From: Micromonospora sp. U21
Lineage (GTDB): Bacteria > Actinomycetota > Actinomycetes > Mycobacteriales > Micromonosporaceae
Direction of reading: 5' to 3'
Assembly (NCBI RefSeq): GCF_018070045.1
Contig: NZ_JAGPYK010000004.1
Span: 62,001 to 126,000 of the forward strand
DNA: 64,000 nucleotides
Part shown: positions 8,051 to 16,045 of the stretch, piece by piece
How positions within the stretch are numbered: position 1 is the first letter of the stretch
How the letters are laid out: the number at the start of each line of letters is the position of its first letter
Made by a program: the position numbers and the translations under genes
Notes under the pieces: generated by a model
What the model saw: the letters and a program-made list of their open reading frames with translations, nothing else
Told to the model about the DNA's origin: nothing
The model's database searches: none

Positions 8051-9001
8051 CTAGCAGATTACTCTCAGTGCGGCGGGAACGGATGTGAATCTGACTTTCT
8101 CCCGCTCGCCCAGGTAGTCGCCGTCCAGCTGGAACGCCTGCGGGCGGCTGGAGAGCAGGGTGAACTCCGCCGTGTCATGGAGTCGTAACACCTGCCGGCC
8201 GCGTGGATCCGGCCGCCGAGACAGGAACTGCGTCACCGTCCGTGTCGTGCTGGCCACCCGCAGCTGACGCAACGCCAGCACGTCCAGCCCGAGGTCGAAC
8301 GACGCCTCCGGGTTCGGGTTGATCTCCCGATCGCCCAGGTACGTCCACGGCGCGGTGTTCTGGATGATGACCGTGGCCAGCTCGCCCTCCGCCGGCTCGC
8401 CGGGACGCTCCAACGTGATCGCCGGGTGCCGCCGGTCCGAGGCGAGGAAGTACTGGTTCATGATCGAACGCAGGTAGAGGCTCGGAGTGGAGACGCGTCC
8501 CCGGCGGCGCGCCTGCTCCACCCGGTGGATCACCGCGGCGTCCAGGCCGAACCCCGCGCAGAAGGTGAAGTAGCGGTCGTCCGCGCGACCCAGCCCGATC
8601 GTCCGGTGCCGACCCAGACGCAGCCCTTCGAGGATCATGCTGGTCCCCTCCGGCCACTCCCGGGGCAGGCCCAGCGCGCGGGCGAACACGTTGGTCGAGC
8701 CACCCGGAACGGTCGCCAGCGCGGGCAGTCGCTCCGCCAGCGTGGCACCATCGGCGCCGGCGGGTGGCTCGGCCGTCATCAGGCCGTTCACCACCTCGTT
8801 GACAGTGCCGTCACCACCCAGGGTGACGACCAGGTCGACCCCCTCCGCGGCGGCCTCCCGGGCCAGCGCCATGGCGTGCCCACGCCGGCGGGTGTAGCGC
8901 ACGCTGAGGTCGACTTCGCTGCGCAGCGCCCGGACAAGCACGTCCCGGCTGCGTTCGCTGGTGGTGGTGGCCTTCGGATTGACCACCAGGACGGCCCGCA
9001 T
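8051..9001 (-). CDS. Diacylglycerol kinase family lipid kinase
   Basis: A 316-residue protein of the DAGK catalytic family, which phosphorylates diacylglycerol or related lipids with ATP. MRAVLVVNPKA opens the fold, LGGDGTVNEVVNG (Gly62-Thr66) is the nucleotide-binding signature, and PGGSTNVFAR and FQLDGDYLG follow in order. The ATG at 9001 is preceded by GGGAGG; longer starts would overlap the divergent gene at 9045. In Mycobacterium a related gene sits beside whiB1 (Rv3218, from memory). The lipid substrate is unknown, and members of this family can also act on sphingoid bases or serve phosphatidic acid recycling. Confidence 0.82.
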   Translation of the reverse strand: MRAVLVVNPKATTTSERSRDVLVRALRSEVDLSVRYTRRRGHAMALAREAAAEGVDLVVTLGGDGTVNEVVNGLMTAEPPAGADGATLAERLPALATVPGGSTNVFARALGLPREWPEGTSMILEGLRLGRHRTIGLGRADDRYFTFCAGFGLDAAVIHRVEQARRRGRVSTPSLYLRSIMNQYFLASDRRHPAITLERPGEPAEGELATVIIQNTAPWTYLGDREINPNPEASFDLGLDVLALRQLRVASTTRTVTQFLSRRPDPRGRQVLRLHDTAEFTLLSSRPQAFQLDGDYLGEREKVRFTSVPAALRVIC

Positions 9002-9044
9002 GGGCGGCACTGTACCTCCCGGTAGCCCGGGTATCGTGGCGCGC

Positions 9045-9434
9045 GTGACCATCGACTCGGCCCCGATTCCCGTCACGCTCCGCTGGGCGGTCCGGCTGCT
9101 GTGGGCGGAGGCGGTCGCCGTCGGGTTGATCGCCGCCTGGCTGGTCTGGGCCGATCTCACCGCCGCCACCAGCGATCTGCTGTCGGCGCTGCTGGTGACC
9201 GCGTTCGCCGTCGGGGCGGCGGCCGCGCTCTGGGCACTGGGCCGCGCGCTGCTGCGCCGTCAGGCCGGTGCGCGCGCCCCCGCGATCGTGCTCCAGCTGA
9301 TGCTGCTGCCGATCGGGTGGTTCATGATCCAGGCCGGGCTGGGCTGGCTCGGCGTGCCGCTGATGGCACTGGGCCTCGGCGTCAGCTGGCTGTTGGTCAG
9401 CCCCCCGACGACCCGGGCCCTCGGTTTCGAATGA
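9045..9434 (+). CDS. Small integral membrane protein, four helices
   Basis: A 129-residue protein with four hydrophobic segments (about 12-30, 42-62, 80-97 and 102-120) and short loops; no catalytic motif is visible. It matches the position of an unnamed membrane protein next to whiB1 in Mycobacterium (Rv3217c, from memory). TATCGT lies exactly 7 bases before the GTG at 9045, so a leaderless transcript is likely. It is divergent from the lipid kinase with only 43 bases between starts. Confidence 0.7.
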   Translation: MTIDSAPIPVTLRWAVRLLWAEAVAVGLIAAWLVWADLTAATSDLLSALLVTAFAVGAAAALWALGRALLRRQAGARAPAIVLQLMLLPIGWFMIQAGLGWLGVPLMALGLGVSWLLVSPPTTRALGFE

Positions 9435-9467
9435 CCGCACTCGGCGTGTGACGAGGCGACGGGTCGG

Positions 9468-9875
9468 TCAGTAGCCGCCGGAGCGGCGGGTGAGCAGCGA
9501 GATCGTCGCCCGGCCCTCGGCGGCCGTGGCGGACGCCGACGTGGTCAGCGCGGTGAGCACCTTCCAGGCGAAGGACGACTCGGCGGGCAGCGTGGCGCCA
9601 CCCACGGTCGGCACGGTCACCTCGACGGTCAGCGCGTCCTCGGTGACCGAGAACCGGCACTCCAGCTCGGCGTCGCGGGTGGCGATCGCGAGCAGCATGG
9701 CGCACGCCTCGTCGACCGCGATCCGCAGATCCTCGATCTCGTCGAGCGCGAACTGCAACCGGGCCGCGAGACCGGCGGTGGCGGTGCGGAGCACGCCGAG
9801 GTAACCGCCGTCGGCGGGCACCGTGAGGTGCACCACGTCGTCGTCGGTCGCTGGCTGGCCGGTCAGTTGAGTCAC
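9468..9875 (-). CDS. RsbW-like anti-sigma factor/ATPase (HATPase_c_2)
   Basis: A 135-residue single-domain protein. HLTVPADGGYLGVLRTATAGLAARL followed by DEIEDLRIAVDEACAMLL is the pattern of the RsbW/UsfX anti-sigma kinases, whose helix with DLRxAVDEA binds ATP. Such proteins sequester sigma-B/F-type factors or phosphorylate an anti-anti-sigma factor. Unusually, no sigma factor gene is adjacent, so its partner must be elsewhere. The C-terminal G-box is weak, and nucleotide binding may be degenerate. Confidence 0.72.
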   Translation of the reverse strand: MTQLTGQPATDDDVVHLTVPADGGYLGVLRTATAGLAARLQFALDEIEDLRIAVDEACAMLLAIATRDAELECRFSVTEDALTVEVTVPTVGGATLPAESSFAWKVLTALTTSASATAAEGRATISLLTRRSGGY

Positions 9876-9907
9876 GCCTCATCCCCCCGGTCGGGGACTC
9901 TACCCGG

Positions 9908-10429
9908 TCAGCCGCCCGGACGCGTGCCGGCGGCGGTGGCCTGGCTGGCGAGGTCGCGCAGTGCGTCGCCGCTGAGCCGGTAGGGGACCCACTCGCTCAT
10001 CTGCTCCGCGCCGATCGAGGCGTAGAAACCGGCGGCGGGGTTCCAGTCGATCATCCACCACTCCAGCCGCCGGTAACCGCGTCGTACGCAGAGGTCGGCC
10101 AGGGTGGCGAGCAGCAGCCGACCCGCGCCGGTGCCCCGGGCGGGCGGTCGGACGTAGAGGTCCTCCAGGTAGATGCCGTGCACTCCCGCCCAGGTGGAGA
10201 AGTTGAGGAACCACAGCGCGAAGCCGATCGGCTGGTCGTGCTCGTCGACCGCGACGTGGCCGAAGAGCGCCGGCGCGGTCCCGAACAGGGCCGAGGTCAA
10301 CTGCTCGGTGGTGAGGTGGCACTGGTCGGCGGCGCGTTCGTACTCCGCCAGCTCGTGGACCATGGCGACGACGGCCGGCACATCCTGAGGACGTGCCGGC
10401 CGGATCGTCGGGGTGACGGGTGAGGTCAC
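9908..10429 (-). CDS. GNAT N-acetyltransferase, SSAT/diamine acetyltransferase-like
   Basis: A 173-residue single GNAT domain. FALWFLNFSTWAGVHGIYLE then DLYVRPPARGTGAGRLLL contains the acetyl-CoA pyrophosphate loop, and RLEWWMIDWNPAAGFYASIG is typical of the spermidine/spermine and thialysine acetyltransferase group. The substrate is probably a small amine, but this is family inference. Its GTG overlaps the sodN stop (GTGA), so it is co-transcribed with the superoxide dismutase. A similar acetyltransferase lies near whiB1 in Mycobacterium (Rv3216, from memory). Confidence 0.78.
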   Translation of the reverse strand: MTSPVTPTIRPARPQDVPAVVAMVHELAEYERAADQCHLTTEQLTSALFGTAPALFGHVAVDEHDQPIGFALWFLNFSTWAGVHGIYLEDLYVRPPARGTGAGRLLLATLADLCVRRGYRRLEWWMIDWNPAAGFYASIGAEQMSEWVPYRLSGDALRDLASQATAAGTRPGG

Positions 10430-10830
10430 GCCTTCTTGGTCTCCCAGAAGATCTTCGAGATGTCGTCGATCTTCTGCAGCAGCTTGTCGGCGGTGGCCGG
10501 GTCGAGGCTGCCCTTGACCCCAGCCGAGCCGGCGAGCTTGGTGGCCTCGTTGAAGAGCTGGTGCAGCTGCGGGTACTTCTCGAAGTGCGGGGGCTTGAAG
10601 TAGTCGGTCCAGAGCACCCACAGGTGGTGCTTGACCAGCTCGGCGCGCTGCTCCTTGATGATGACCGCCCGGGTGCGGAACTCCGGGTCGGTGTTCGCCT
10701 GGTACTTCTCGCAGATCATTTTGACCGACTCGGCCTCGATCCGGGCCTGGGCCGGGTCGTAGACGCCGCACGGCAGGTCGCAGTGAGCGCTCGCGGTGAC
10801 GCGGGGCGCAAGGATGCGCGGAAGTCGCAT
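10426..10830 (-). CDS. sodN: Nickel superoxide dismutase precursor
   Basis: A 134-residue precursor. The first 15 residues are a propeptide removed to expose His16; the mature start HCDLPCGVYDP is the Ni-hook in which the His amino group and imidazole, Cys17 and Cys21 hold nickel. The all-helical remainder, including ICEKYQANTD and HHLWVLWTDYFKPPHFEKYP, fits the family. It destroys superoxide in the cytoplasm. The ATG at 10830 follows GGAGGA. The processing protease SodX is encoded divergently 84 bases away, as in Streptomyces. Confidence 0.95.
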   Translation of the reverse strand: MRLPRILAPRVTASAHCDLPCGVYDPAQARIEAESVKMICEKYQANTDPEFRTRAVIIKEQRAELVKHHLWVLWTDYFKPPHFEKYPQLHQLFNEATKLAGSAGVKGSLDPATADKLLQKIDDISKIFWETKKA

Positions 10831-10914
10831 CGGGATCCTCCATGGGAAGTTTGCGATGATCAAAGGCGACATTACTCCTGGGGATGCTCCCCGAAGTGGG
10901 TGGAGGTGAAACCA

Positions 10915-11265
10915 GTGCGGGCCGATCACCCGGCGGAGGCGCCCCGGCTGCGGGGGCCGCTGACCGCTGTCCTGGTGACCGGCCCGTCCATGGCACCGAC
11001 GCTGCGGCACGGCGACGCGGTGCTGGTCCGCCCCTGCGGTCGGCCGATCCGCCCCGGTGACGTGGTGGTCGCGGTCTTCCGGACCCGCCCCGAGCTGCTG
11101 GTGGTGAAGCGGGCGGTCCGGCCGCAGGGCGGTGGCTGGTGGCTGCGCGGGGACAACGACCTGGTCATCGACGACTCCCGGGCGTACGGGGTGGCCGACG
11201 TGCGGGGGCGGGTGGTGGCTCGCTACTGGCCGCGCCCCGGACGGGTCCCGCGTCGACCGTTATGA
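10915..11265 (+). CDS. sodX: Nickel superoxide dismutase maturation protease SodX (S24/S26 family)
   Basis: A 116-residue signal-peptidase-like Ser/Lys protease. VTGPSMAPTL holds catalytic Ser25 and LLVVKRAV holds Lys65; LRGDN follows as in type I signal peptidases. There is no membrane anchor, fitting a cytosolic role in trimming the SodN propeptide. GTG 10915 was chosen because GGAGGTG lies 6 bases upstream; GTG 10906 is possible. It is divergent from sodN and shares its promoter region, which holds a small hairpin (GGGGA-TGC-TCCCC, 10880-10892). Confidence 0.85.
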   Translation: MRADHPAEAPRLRGPLTAVLVTGPSMAPTLRHGDAVLVRPCGRPIRPGDVVVAVFRTRPELLVVKRAVRPQGGGWWLRGDNDLVIDDSRAYGVADVRGRVVARYWPRPGRVPRRPL

Positions 11266-11408
11266 CCCTGCTCACATCCGAGTGGCAGTGTCGACACTAT
11301 GCTCGGAAAGTGCCCGGGTGACCCCCCGCACCGCGTGCCACCGCTCGCCGCCCACCTCGCGGCCGGGCCGGCCGCCCCGTCTGCTCGACAGATCCTGGAG
11401 TCACCGCC

Positions 11409-12587
11409 ATGCCTTCGTCCACCGTGGACCCCGCTGATCCCGTCTTCCAGCTGCACCGGGGCGGCAAGATGGCCGTCACCTCGACGGTGCCGCTCACCAG
11501 CCGGGAGGACCTCTCCCTCGCGTACACCCCGGGGGTGGCCCGGGTGTGTGAGGCGATCGCCGCCGACCCCGGCCTGGTCGACGACTACACCTGGGTGTCG
11601 CACACCGTCGCGGTGGTCACCGACGGCTCGGCGGTGCTCGGGCTCGGCAACATCGGCCCGCGTGCCGCCCTGCCGGTGATGGAGGGCAAGGCGGTGCTGT
11701 TCAAGCAGTTCGCCGGGGTCGACGCGGTGCCGGTCTGTCTGGACACCCAGGACGTGGACGAGATCGTCGCGGTGGTGCGGGCGCTGGCCCCCTCGTTCGG
11801 CGGGATCAACCTGGAGGACATCAGCGCACCGCGCTGCTTCGAGGTGGAGCGTCGGCTCGACGAGGCGCTGGACATCCCGGTCTTCCACGACGACCAGCAC
11901 GGGACGGCGATCGTGGTGCTCGCCGCGCTGCGCAACGCGGCCACCCTGCTCAACCGCAAGCTCGGTGACCTGCGGGTCGCGGTGAGCGGCGCCGGCGCGG
12001 CCGGCGTGGCAGTGACGAAGATGCTGGTCGCCGGGGGCGTCAACCCCGACCAGGTGGTGGTCTGCGACTCCAAGGGGATCATCGGCCGGCACCGCACCGA
12101 GCTGACCGGCACCAAGGCCGAGCTGGCCGCGACCACCAACGCCGAGGGCCGCCGCGGCGACATCACCGAGGCGCTGCGCGGCGCGGACGTGCTGATCGGC
12201 GTCTCCGGCGGGCAGATCCCGGAGGCCGCGGTCGCCGGCATGGCGCCCGGCGGAATCGTGTTCGCGCTGGCCAACCCGACCCCGGAGGTGCACCCCGAGG
12301 TGGCTGCCCGGCACGTCGCGGTGGTCGCCACCGGGCGCAGCGACTACCCCAACCAGATCAACAACGTGCTCGCCTTCCCCGGTGTGTTCCGGGGCGCGCT
12401 GGACGCGCGCGCCACCCGGATCACCGAGGGGATGAAGATCGCCGCCGCGGACGCCATCGCCGGGGTGGTGGCCGAGTCGCTGACCGCCGAGGCGATTGTC
12501 CCGTCGCCGCTGGACCCGCGCGTCGCGCCGGCCGTCGCCGCGGCGGTCGCCGAAGCCGCCCGCCGCGACGGCGTCGCCCGCCGGTAA
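11409..12587 (+). CDS. NAD(P)-dependent malic enzyme (short type)
   Basis: A 392-residue enzyme converting malate to pyruvate and CO2. LSLAYTPGVA is the N-terminal malic signature, FHDDQHGTA carries the metal-binding acidic residues, and VAVSGAGAAGVAVTKML is the Rossmann dinucleotide loop. ALANPTPEV and SDYPNQINNVLAFPG follow. The length fits the short prokaryotic type without a phosphotransacetylase domain. NAD versus NADP use cannot be fixed from this reading. A purine-rich TGGAG precedes the ATG. A large hairpin repeat starts within the stop codon. Confidence 0.92.
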   Translation: MPSSTVDPADPVFQLHRGGKMAVTSTVPLTSREDLSLAYTPGVARVCEAIAADPGLVDDYTWVSHTVAVVTDGSAVLGLGNIGPRAALPVMEGKAVLFKQFAGVDAVPVCLDTQDVDEIVAVVRALAPSFGGINLEDISAPRCFEVERRLDEALDIPVFHDDQHGTAIVVLAALRNAATLLNRKLGDLRVAVSGAGAAGVAVTKMLVAGGVNPDQVVVCDSKGIIGRHRTELTGTKAELAATTNAEGRRGDITEALRGADVLIGVSGGQIPEAAVAGMAPGGIVFALANPTPEVHPEVAARHVAVVATGRSDYPNQINNVLAFPGVFRGALDARATRITEGMKIAAADAIAGVVAESLTAEAIVPSPLDPRVAPAVAAAVAEAARRDGVARR

Positions 12588-12666
12588 GGAAGGACACCTT
12601 CTTAACGCCTCCTGCATAAGAAGGGGCCCTTCCTAACATCTCGTGCCTGGGGAGGCCCTTCTTAAC
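12587..12666. repeat. Intergenic hairpin repeat, AGGAAGG/CCTTCTTAAC type, copy 1
   Basis: The 5' half AGGAAGG-ACA-CCTTCTTA (12587-12604) pairs with TAAGAAGG-GGC-CCTTCCT (12617-12634), 15 paired positions around a 3-base internal bulge and a 12-base loop. A third, partial arm (AGGCCCTTCTTAAC) ends at 12666. A second member lies at 60331-60380. It probably terminates malic enzyme transcription; elements of this look are, from memory, frequent in Micromonospora genomes. Confidence 0.8.
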
Positions 12667-12694
12667 CGGCGCTCAGCTTGTTACCGTGCCGATC

Positions 12695-13648
12695 ATGCGT
12701 GCTGCCTTTGCCTCCCGCTTCGACGACGCCGATCCGCTCGCCGCGCTCACTGTCGGTGAGCGGCCCGAGCCGACCCGCCCGGCCGACGACTGGGTGACCG
12801 TGCAGCTGCGGGCCACCTCGCTCAACCACCACGACCTCTGGTCACTGCGCGGGGTGGGGCTCACCGAGGCCCAGCTGCCGATGATCCTCGGCTGCGACGC
12901 GGTCGGCGTGGATCCGCAGGGCAACGAGGTGGTCGTCTACCCGGTGGTGGTCACCCAGGGTGACCCGCGCGGGGTCTCCATCCTCTCCGAGTACTTCCCC
13001 GGCACCCTGGCCGAGCGGGTCGCCGTACCCCGGTCGAACCTGGTCCCGCTGCCCGACGGGATGGCGGCGACCGACGCGGCCTGCCTGCCCACGGCCTGGC
13101 TGACCGCGTGGCGGATGCTGACCACCAAGGGCCGCGTCGATGACGCCGACAGCGTGCTGGTGCAGGGCGCGGGCGGCGGCGTGGCCACCGCGGCCGTCGC
13201 CCTCGCCGTCGCGATGGGCAAGCGGGTGTACGCGACCAGCCGCGACGCCACCAAACGGGATCGGATCACCGCGCTCGGCGCCACCGCCGTGGAACCCGGT
13301 GCCCGGCTGCCGGAACGGGTCGACGTGGTGATCGAGACGGTCGGCGCGGCCACCTTCGAACACTCGATGAAGTCGGCCGCGCCGATGGCCCGGATCGTGG
13401 TCTCCGGCGCCACCGCCGGTCACGAGCCGTCGGTCAATCTCCGCCGGGTCTTCGCCATGCAGCTGGAGATTCTGGGCACCTCGATGGGCACGCCCGGCGA
13501 GCTGTACGAGCTGCTGGCGTTCTGCGCCGACAGCGGCGTGCGCCCGGTGGTGGACAGCGTCGTCCCGTTCAGCCGGGTCGAGGACGCCTTCGCCCGGCTG
13601 TACTCCGGTGACGCCTTCGGCAAGGTCGTGATCGACCACACCGCCTGA
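12695..13648 (+). CDS. Zinc-type alcohol dehydrogenase/quinone oxidoreductase family protein
   Basis: A 317-residue medium-chain dehydrogenase. The N-terminal GroES-like domain has TSLNHHDLWSLRGVG and GCDAVGVDPQGNEV; the Rossmann domain has VLVQGAGGGVATAAVALAVA at about 150. It has no structural-zinc Cys cluster, so it is closer to NADPH:quinone reductases than to zinc alcohol dehydrogenases. The substrate is unknown. ATG 12695 is preferred over GTG 12686 because TACCGT ends 7 bases before it (leaderless). It is transcribed away from the repeat at 12587-12666, whose last arm may lend the -35. Confidence 0.78.
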   Translation: MRAAFASRFDDADPLAALTVGERPEPTRPADDWVTVQLRATSLNHHDLWSLRGVGLTEAQLPMILGCDAVGVDPQGNEVVVYPVVVTQGDPRGVSILSEYFPGTLAERVAVPRSNLVPLPDGMAATDAACLPTAWLTAWRMLTTKGRVDDADSVLVQGAGGGVATAAVALAVAMGKRVYATSRDATKRDRITALGATAVEPGARLPERVDVVIETVGAATFEHSMKSAAPMARIVVSGATAGHEPSVNLRRVFAMQLEILGTSMGTPGELYELLAFCADSGVRPVVDSVVPFSRVEDAFARLYSGDAFGKVVIDHTA

Positions 13649-13676
13649 CGCCGCGGCGCCTCGGCGCGCTGGCCGG

Positions 13677-14642
13677 TCAGAGGTGATCGTCGAAGGTGGC
13701 GATGTCGCCGCGCGTGGCGTCGGTGGAGATGCGGCCCTTGGCCGCCGGGTCGCCGTAGAGCGTCCAGCGGAGGAACTCGACGGAGGTGTCCGAGACCACC
13801 CGCAGCGCCGCACCGTCGTTGAGCAGGGCCCGCCCGTGGTCCCCCTTCGGCAGGCTCAGCATCGCCTTCGGCCACGGCACCTTGTCGTACGCGGCCCGGC
13901 CTGCCGCGTAGTCGACCACCTCGTCCAGCTCGCCGTGCACGAACAGCTGGGGCGCGGCCGCGCCGGCGAACGCCGTACCCACGCCGAGCGCCGTGCCGGC
14001 GAACACCACACCGGCGTCCAGCCGTTCGTCCCGGCTGGCGGTGAAGAGACCGATGGTGGTCACCCCGCCGGCCGAGTGCCCGGCGGCGGCCACCCGGTCG
14101 GCGTCCAGCCGGCCGCGCAGCGGATCGGCGGCCTTGTCGTCGAGCGCCAGCACCTGTGACAGCGCGTACGAGACGTCGGCCGGCTGGTTGAGAACGTCGA
14201 GGATGTTGCCGTCGCCGCCCCGGGCGGTGTGCGGGAAGGCTGGCGCCGCCACCACGAAGCCCGCCGCCGCCCACCGGGTCAGCAGCGTGGCGTAGTCGTC
14301 CGGCCGCCCGCCCAGGCCGTGACTGAACATCACCACGGGGAACCGGCCCTCCGCGGCCGCCGCCGACCGCCTGGCCGCGCCGCCGGTCTCCCCGGCCGCC
14401 GGATACCAGAGCGTCACCGGCAGCGCCCGGCCGTCCCGGTTCAGCTTGAGCTGGCGTACGCCGACGGCGAAGGCTCGCTGTGGCGCGGTCCCGGCGGGTA
14501 CCCGCGGAGTCGCCGAGGCGATGGAGGAGGGCTCGACCGGCGCTGGCGCGCTCTGGACCTTGCGTGCGTCCGCGGAGCAGCCGACCAGGCCGGCCGTGAG
14601 CAGGGCGCTGGCCAGCAGCGCGGGGGTGACGCGACGGGACAT
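13677..14642 (-). CDS. Lipoprotein alpha/beta hydrolase (PET-hydrolase/chlorophyllase-like), copy 1
   Basis: A 321-residue exported lipoprotein: signal peptide 1-21 with lipobox LVGC and lipidated Cys22. The mature enzyme has PVTLWYPA, the oxyanion region MFSHGLGG, and GHSAGG as nucleophile elbow, followed by a late Asp/His (HGELDEVVD and KGDHG). This dienelactone-hydrolase-like group includes cutinase-like and platelet-activating-factor-hydrolase-like esterases, so the substrate is an ester or acyl compound on the cell surface. It is a clear paralogue of the next gene with the same orientation. Confidence 0.78.
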   Translation of the reverse strand: MSRRVTPALLASALLTAGLVGCSADARKVQSAPAPVEPSSIASATPRVPAGTAPQRAFAVGVRQLKLNRDGRALPVTLWYPAAGETGGAARRSAAAAEGRFPVVMFSHGLGGRPDDYATLLTRWAAAGFVVAAPAFPHTARGGDGNILDVLNQPADVSYALSQVLALDDKAADPLRGRLDADRVAAAGHSAGGVTTIGLFTASRDERLDAGVVFAGTALGVGTAFAGAAAPQLFVHGELDEVVDYAAGRAAYDKVPWPKAMLSLPKGDHGRALLNDGAALRVVSDTSVEFLRWTLYGDPAAKGRISTDATRGDIATFDDHL

Positions 14643-14741
14643 GAATCCAATTGTGCCTTGCCGGGCTGACCCGCCTGGCCGGGTTTGGCGTGGCGTGGCC
14701 GCGCGGTGACCCAGCGCTCAACCTTGCAGGGCCGGCGGGCG

Positions 14742-15650
14742 TCAACGGGCCGGGCGGGACTCGTAGTGGGTCAAGGTGGGGGTGCGGGCGTCGGCGGGGA
14801 GGCGGGCGCCGGCTGCGCCGTCGTCGTAGAGGGTCCAGCGGAGAAAGTCGGTGGTGGTGGCGAGGACCGGGGCGAACCCCGGTTGACCCGGGGTGAGGTA
14901 CGCGCCGTGGCCCTGGCCGAGCAGGTTGAGAAAGGCGGCCGGCCCGGGGGTGCGCCCGTACGCGGCCCGGCCGACCGCGACCGGCACCACCGGGTCGGCC
15001 GTGCCGTGCACGAAGAACACGGGCGCGGCCGGTCCGGCGAAGCTGCCGGGCAGTCCGCCCCCGGCGATCACGATCCCGGCGCGCAGCCGGGCCGGGTGCC
15101 CCTCGGTGAACATGCCGGCCGTGGTGAAGCCGCCGGCCGAGTGGCCGGCGGCGGCGATCGACGCCAGGTCCAGGTGGCCGGCGAGCGGATCACCGGGGTC
15201 GGTGTCGAGGCGGCTCAGGTGCCGAATGAGCCGCCAGCAGTCGGCCGGCTGGTTGCGGACGTCGGCCCGGGTGAACCGGGCGGCACCGCGCCGGGTGTGC
15301 GGGAACGCGGGAGCGGCCACCACGAAGCCGGCCGCCGCCCAGCGGGTGGTCAGCCCGGCGTGCAGCCCGGGCAGGCTGTCCAGGCCGTGGCTGTAGATGA
15401 CCACCGGGAACCGCCCGGCGGCCACCCCGTCGGACGACGCCGGGTACCAGATGGTCACCGGCAGGGGGCGCGCCGAGCGGGAATCGAGGGTGAGCGTACG
15501 CACGCCGACGACGTACGACCCCTCGGGCGCCCGGCGCGCCGACGGCGGCCCGTCCGCCACGGCGGTGGACCCGTCCGCCACGGCGGTGGCCGGCGCGCAA
15601 CCGGCCAGCAGCGCTGTCACCAGTACGGCGATCAGCCGCCCCGCCCCCAT
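14742..15650 (-). CDS. Lipoprotein alpha/beta hydrolase, copy 2
   Basis: A 302-residue paralogue of the gene downstream. The signal peptide ends in LLAGC with Cys18 as lipidation site. PVTIWYPA, VIYSHGLDSLP, GHSAGG and a shared WAAAGFVVAAPAFPHT block align directly with copy 1, as does FLRWTLYDDGAA at the end. A short in-frame repeat (DGSTAVADG region) follows the signal peptide. The gene pair is probably an old tandem duplication, since the identities are confined to motifs. The substrate is unknown. Confidence 0.76.
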   Translation of the reverse strand: MGAGRLIAVLVTALLAGCAPATAVADGSTAVADGPPSARRAPEGSYVVGVRTLTLDSRSARPLPVTIWYPASSDGVAAGRFPVVIYSHGLDSLPGLHAGLTTRWAAAGFVVAAPAFPHTRRGAARFTRADVRNQPADCWRLIRHLSRLDTDPGDPLAGHLDLASIAAAGHSAGGFTTAGMFTEGHPARLRAGIVIAGGGLPGSFAGPAAPVFFVHGTADPVVPVAVGRAAYGRTPGPAAFLNLLGQGHGAYLTPGQPGFAPVLATTTDFLRWTLYDDGAAGARLPADARTPTLTHYESRPAR

Positions 15651-15808
15651 CGTTCCACGGTAGGTGCCCGGGTGTGGGCAGCGACCCCGCCGTCCGGCCC
15701 GGCTGTACCCGCCGGCCGGGTCGGGTCAGCTCCGCCGGCCGGGTCGACACCGCCGTGCCGGATGGGCGGGGGCGGTGCGCCGCGACCTGCTTCGCTAGGG
15801 TCACCGGC

Positions 15809-15982
15809 ATGCCTGAGAACTACACCGACCCCAGCGGCAACACCGAGGCGTTCCGCACGTTCACCCAGACGCCGGAGGCCACCGCGCCGGCGGAGTCCCC
15901 GTCACGCCCGCCGCTGATCATCGGTGCGGCGGTGGTCGCCGTGCTGCTGGTGGCCCTCGTCGCCTGGCTGGCGCTGCGCTGA
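15809..15982 (+). CDS. Small single-pass membrane protein (57 residues)
   Basis: A hydrophilic N-terminus (MPENYTDPSGNTEAF) is followed by one strong transmembrane helix (PPLIIGAAVVAVLLVALVAW) ending the protein. No family is recognised. TAGGGT sits exactly 7 bases before the ATG, the best leaderless signal in the window, which supports it as a real gene. It is convergent with ackA. Confidence 0.65.
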   Translation: MPENYTDPSGNTEAFRTFTQTPEATAPAESPSRPPLIIGAAVVAVLLVALVAWLALR

Positions 15983-16045
15983 GGCTGCCGGCCCGGGCGC
16001 TGACCGGCGCCGAGGTACCCGTGTTGACGGGCCGCCGGAGTGCCG

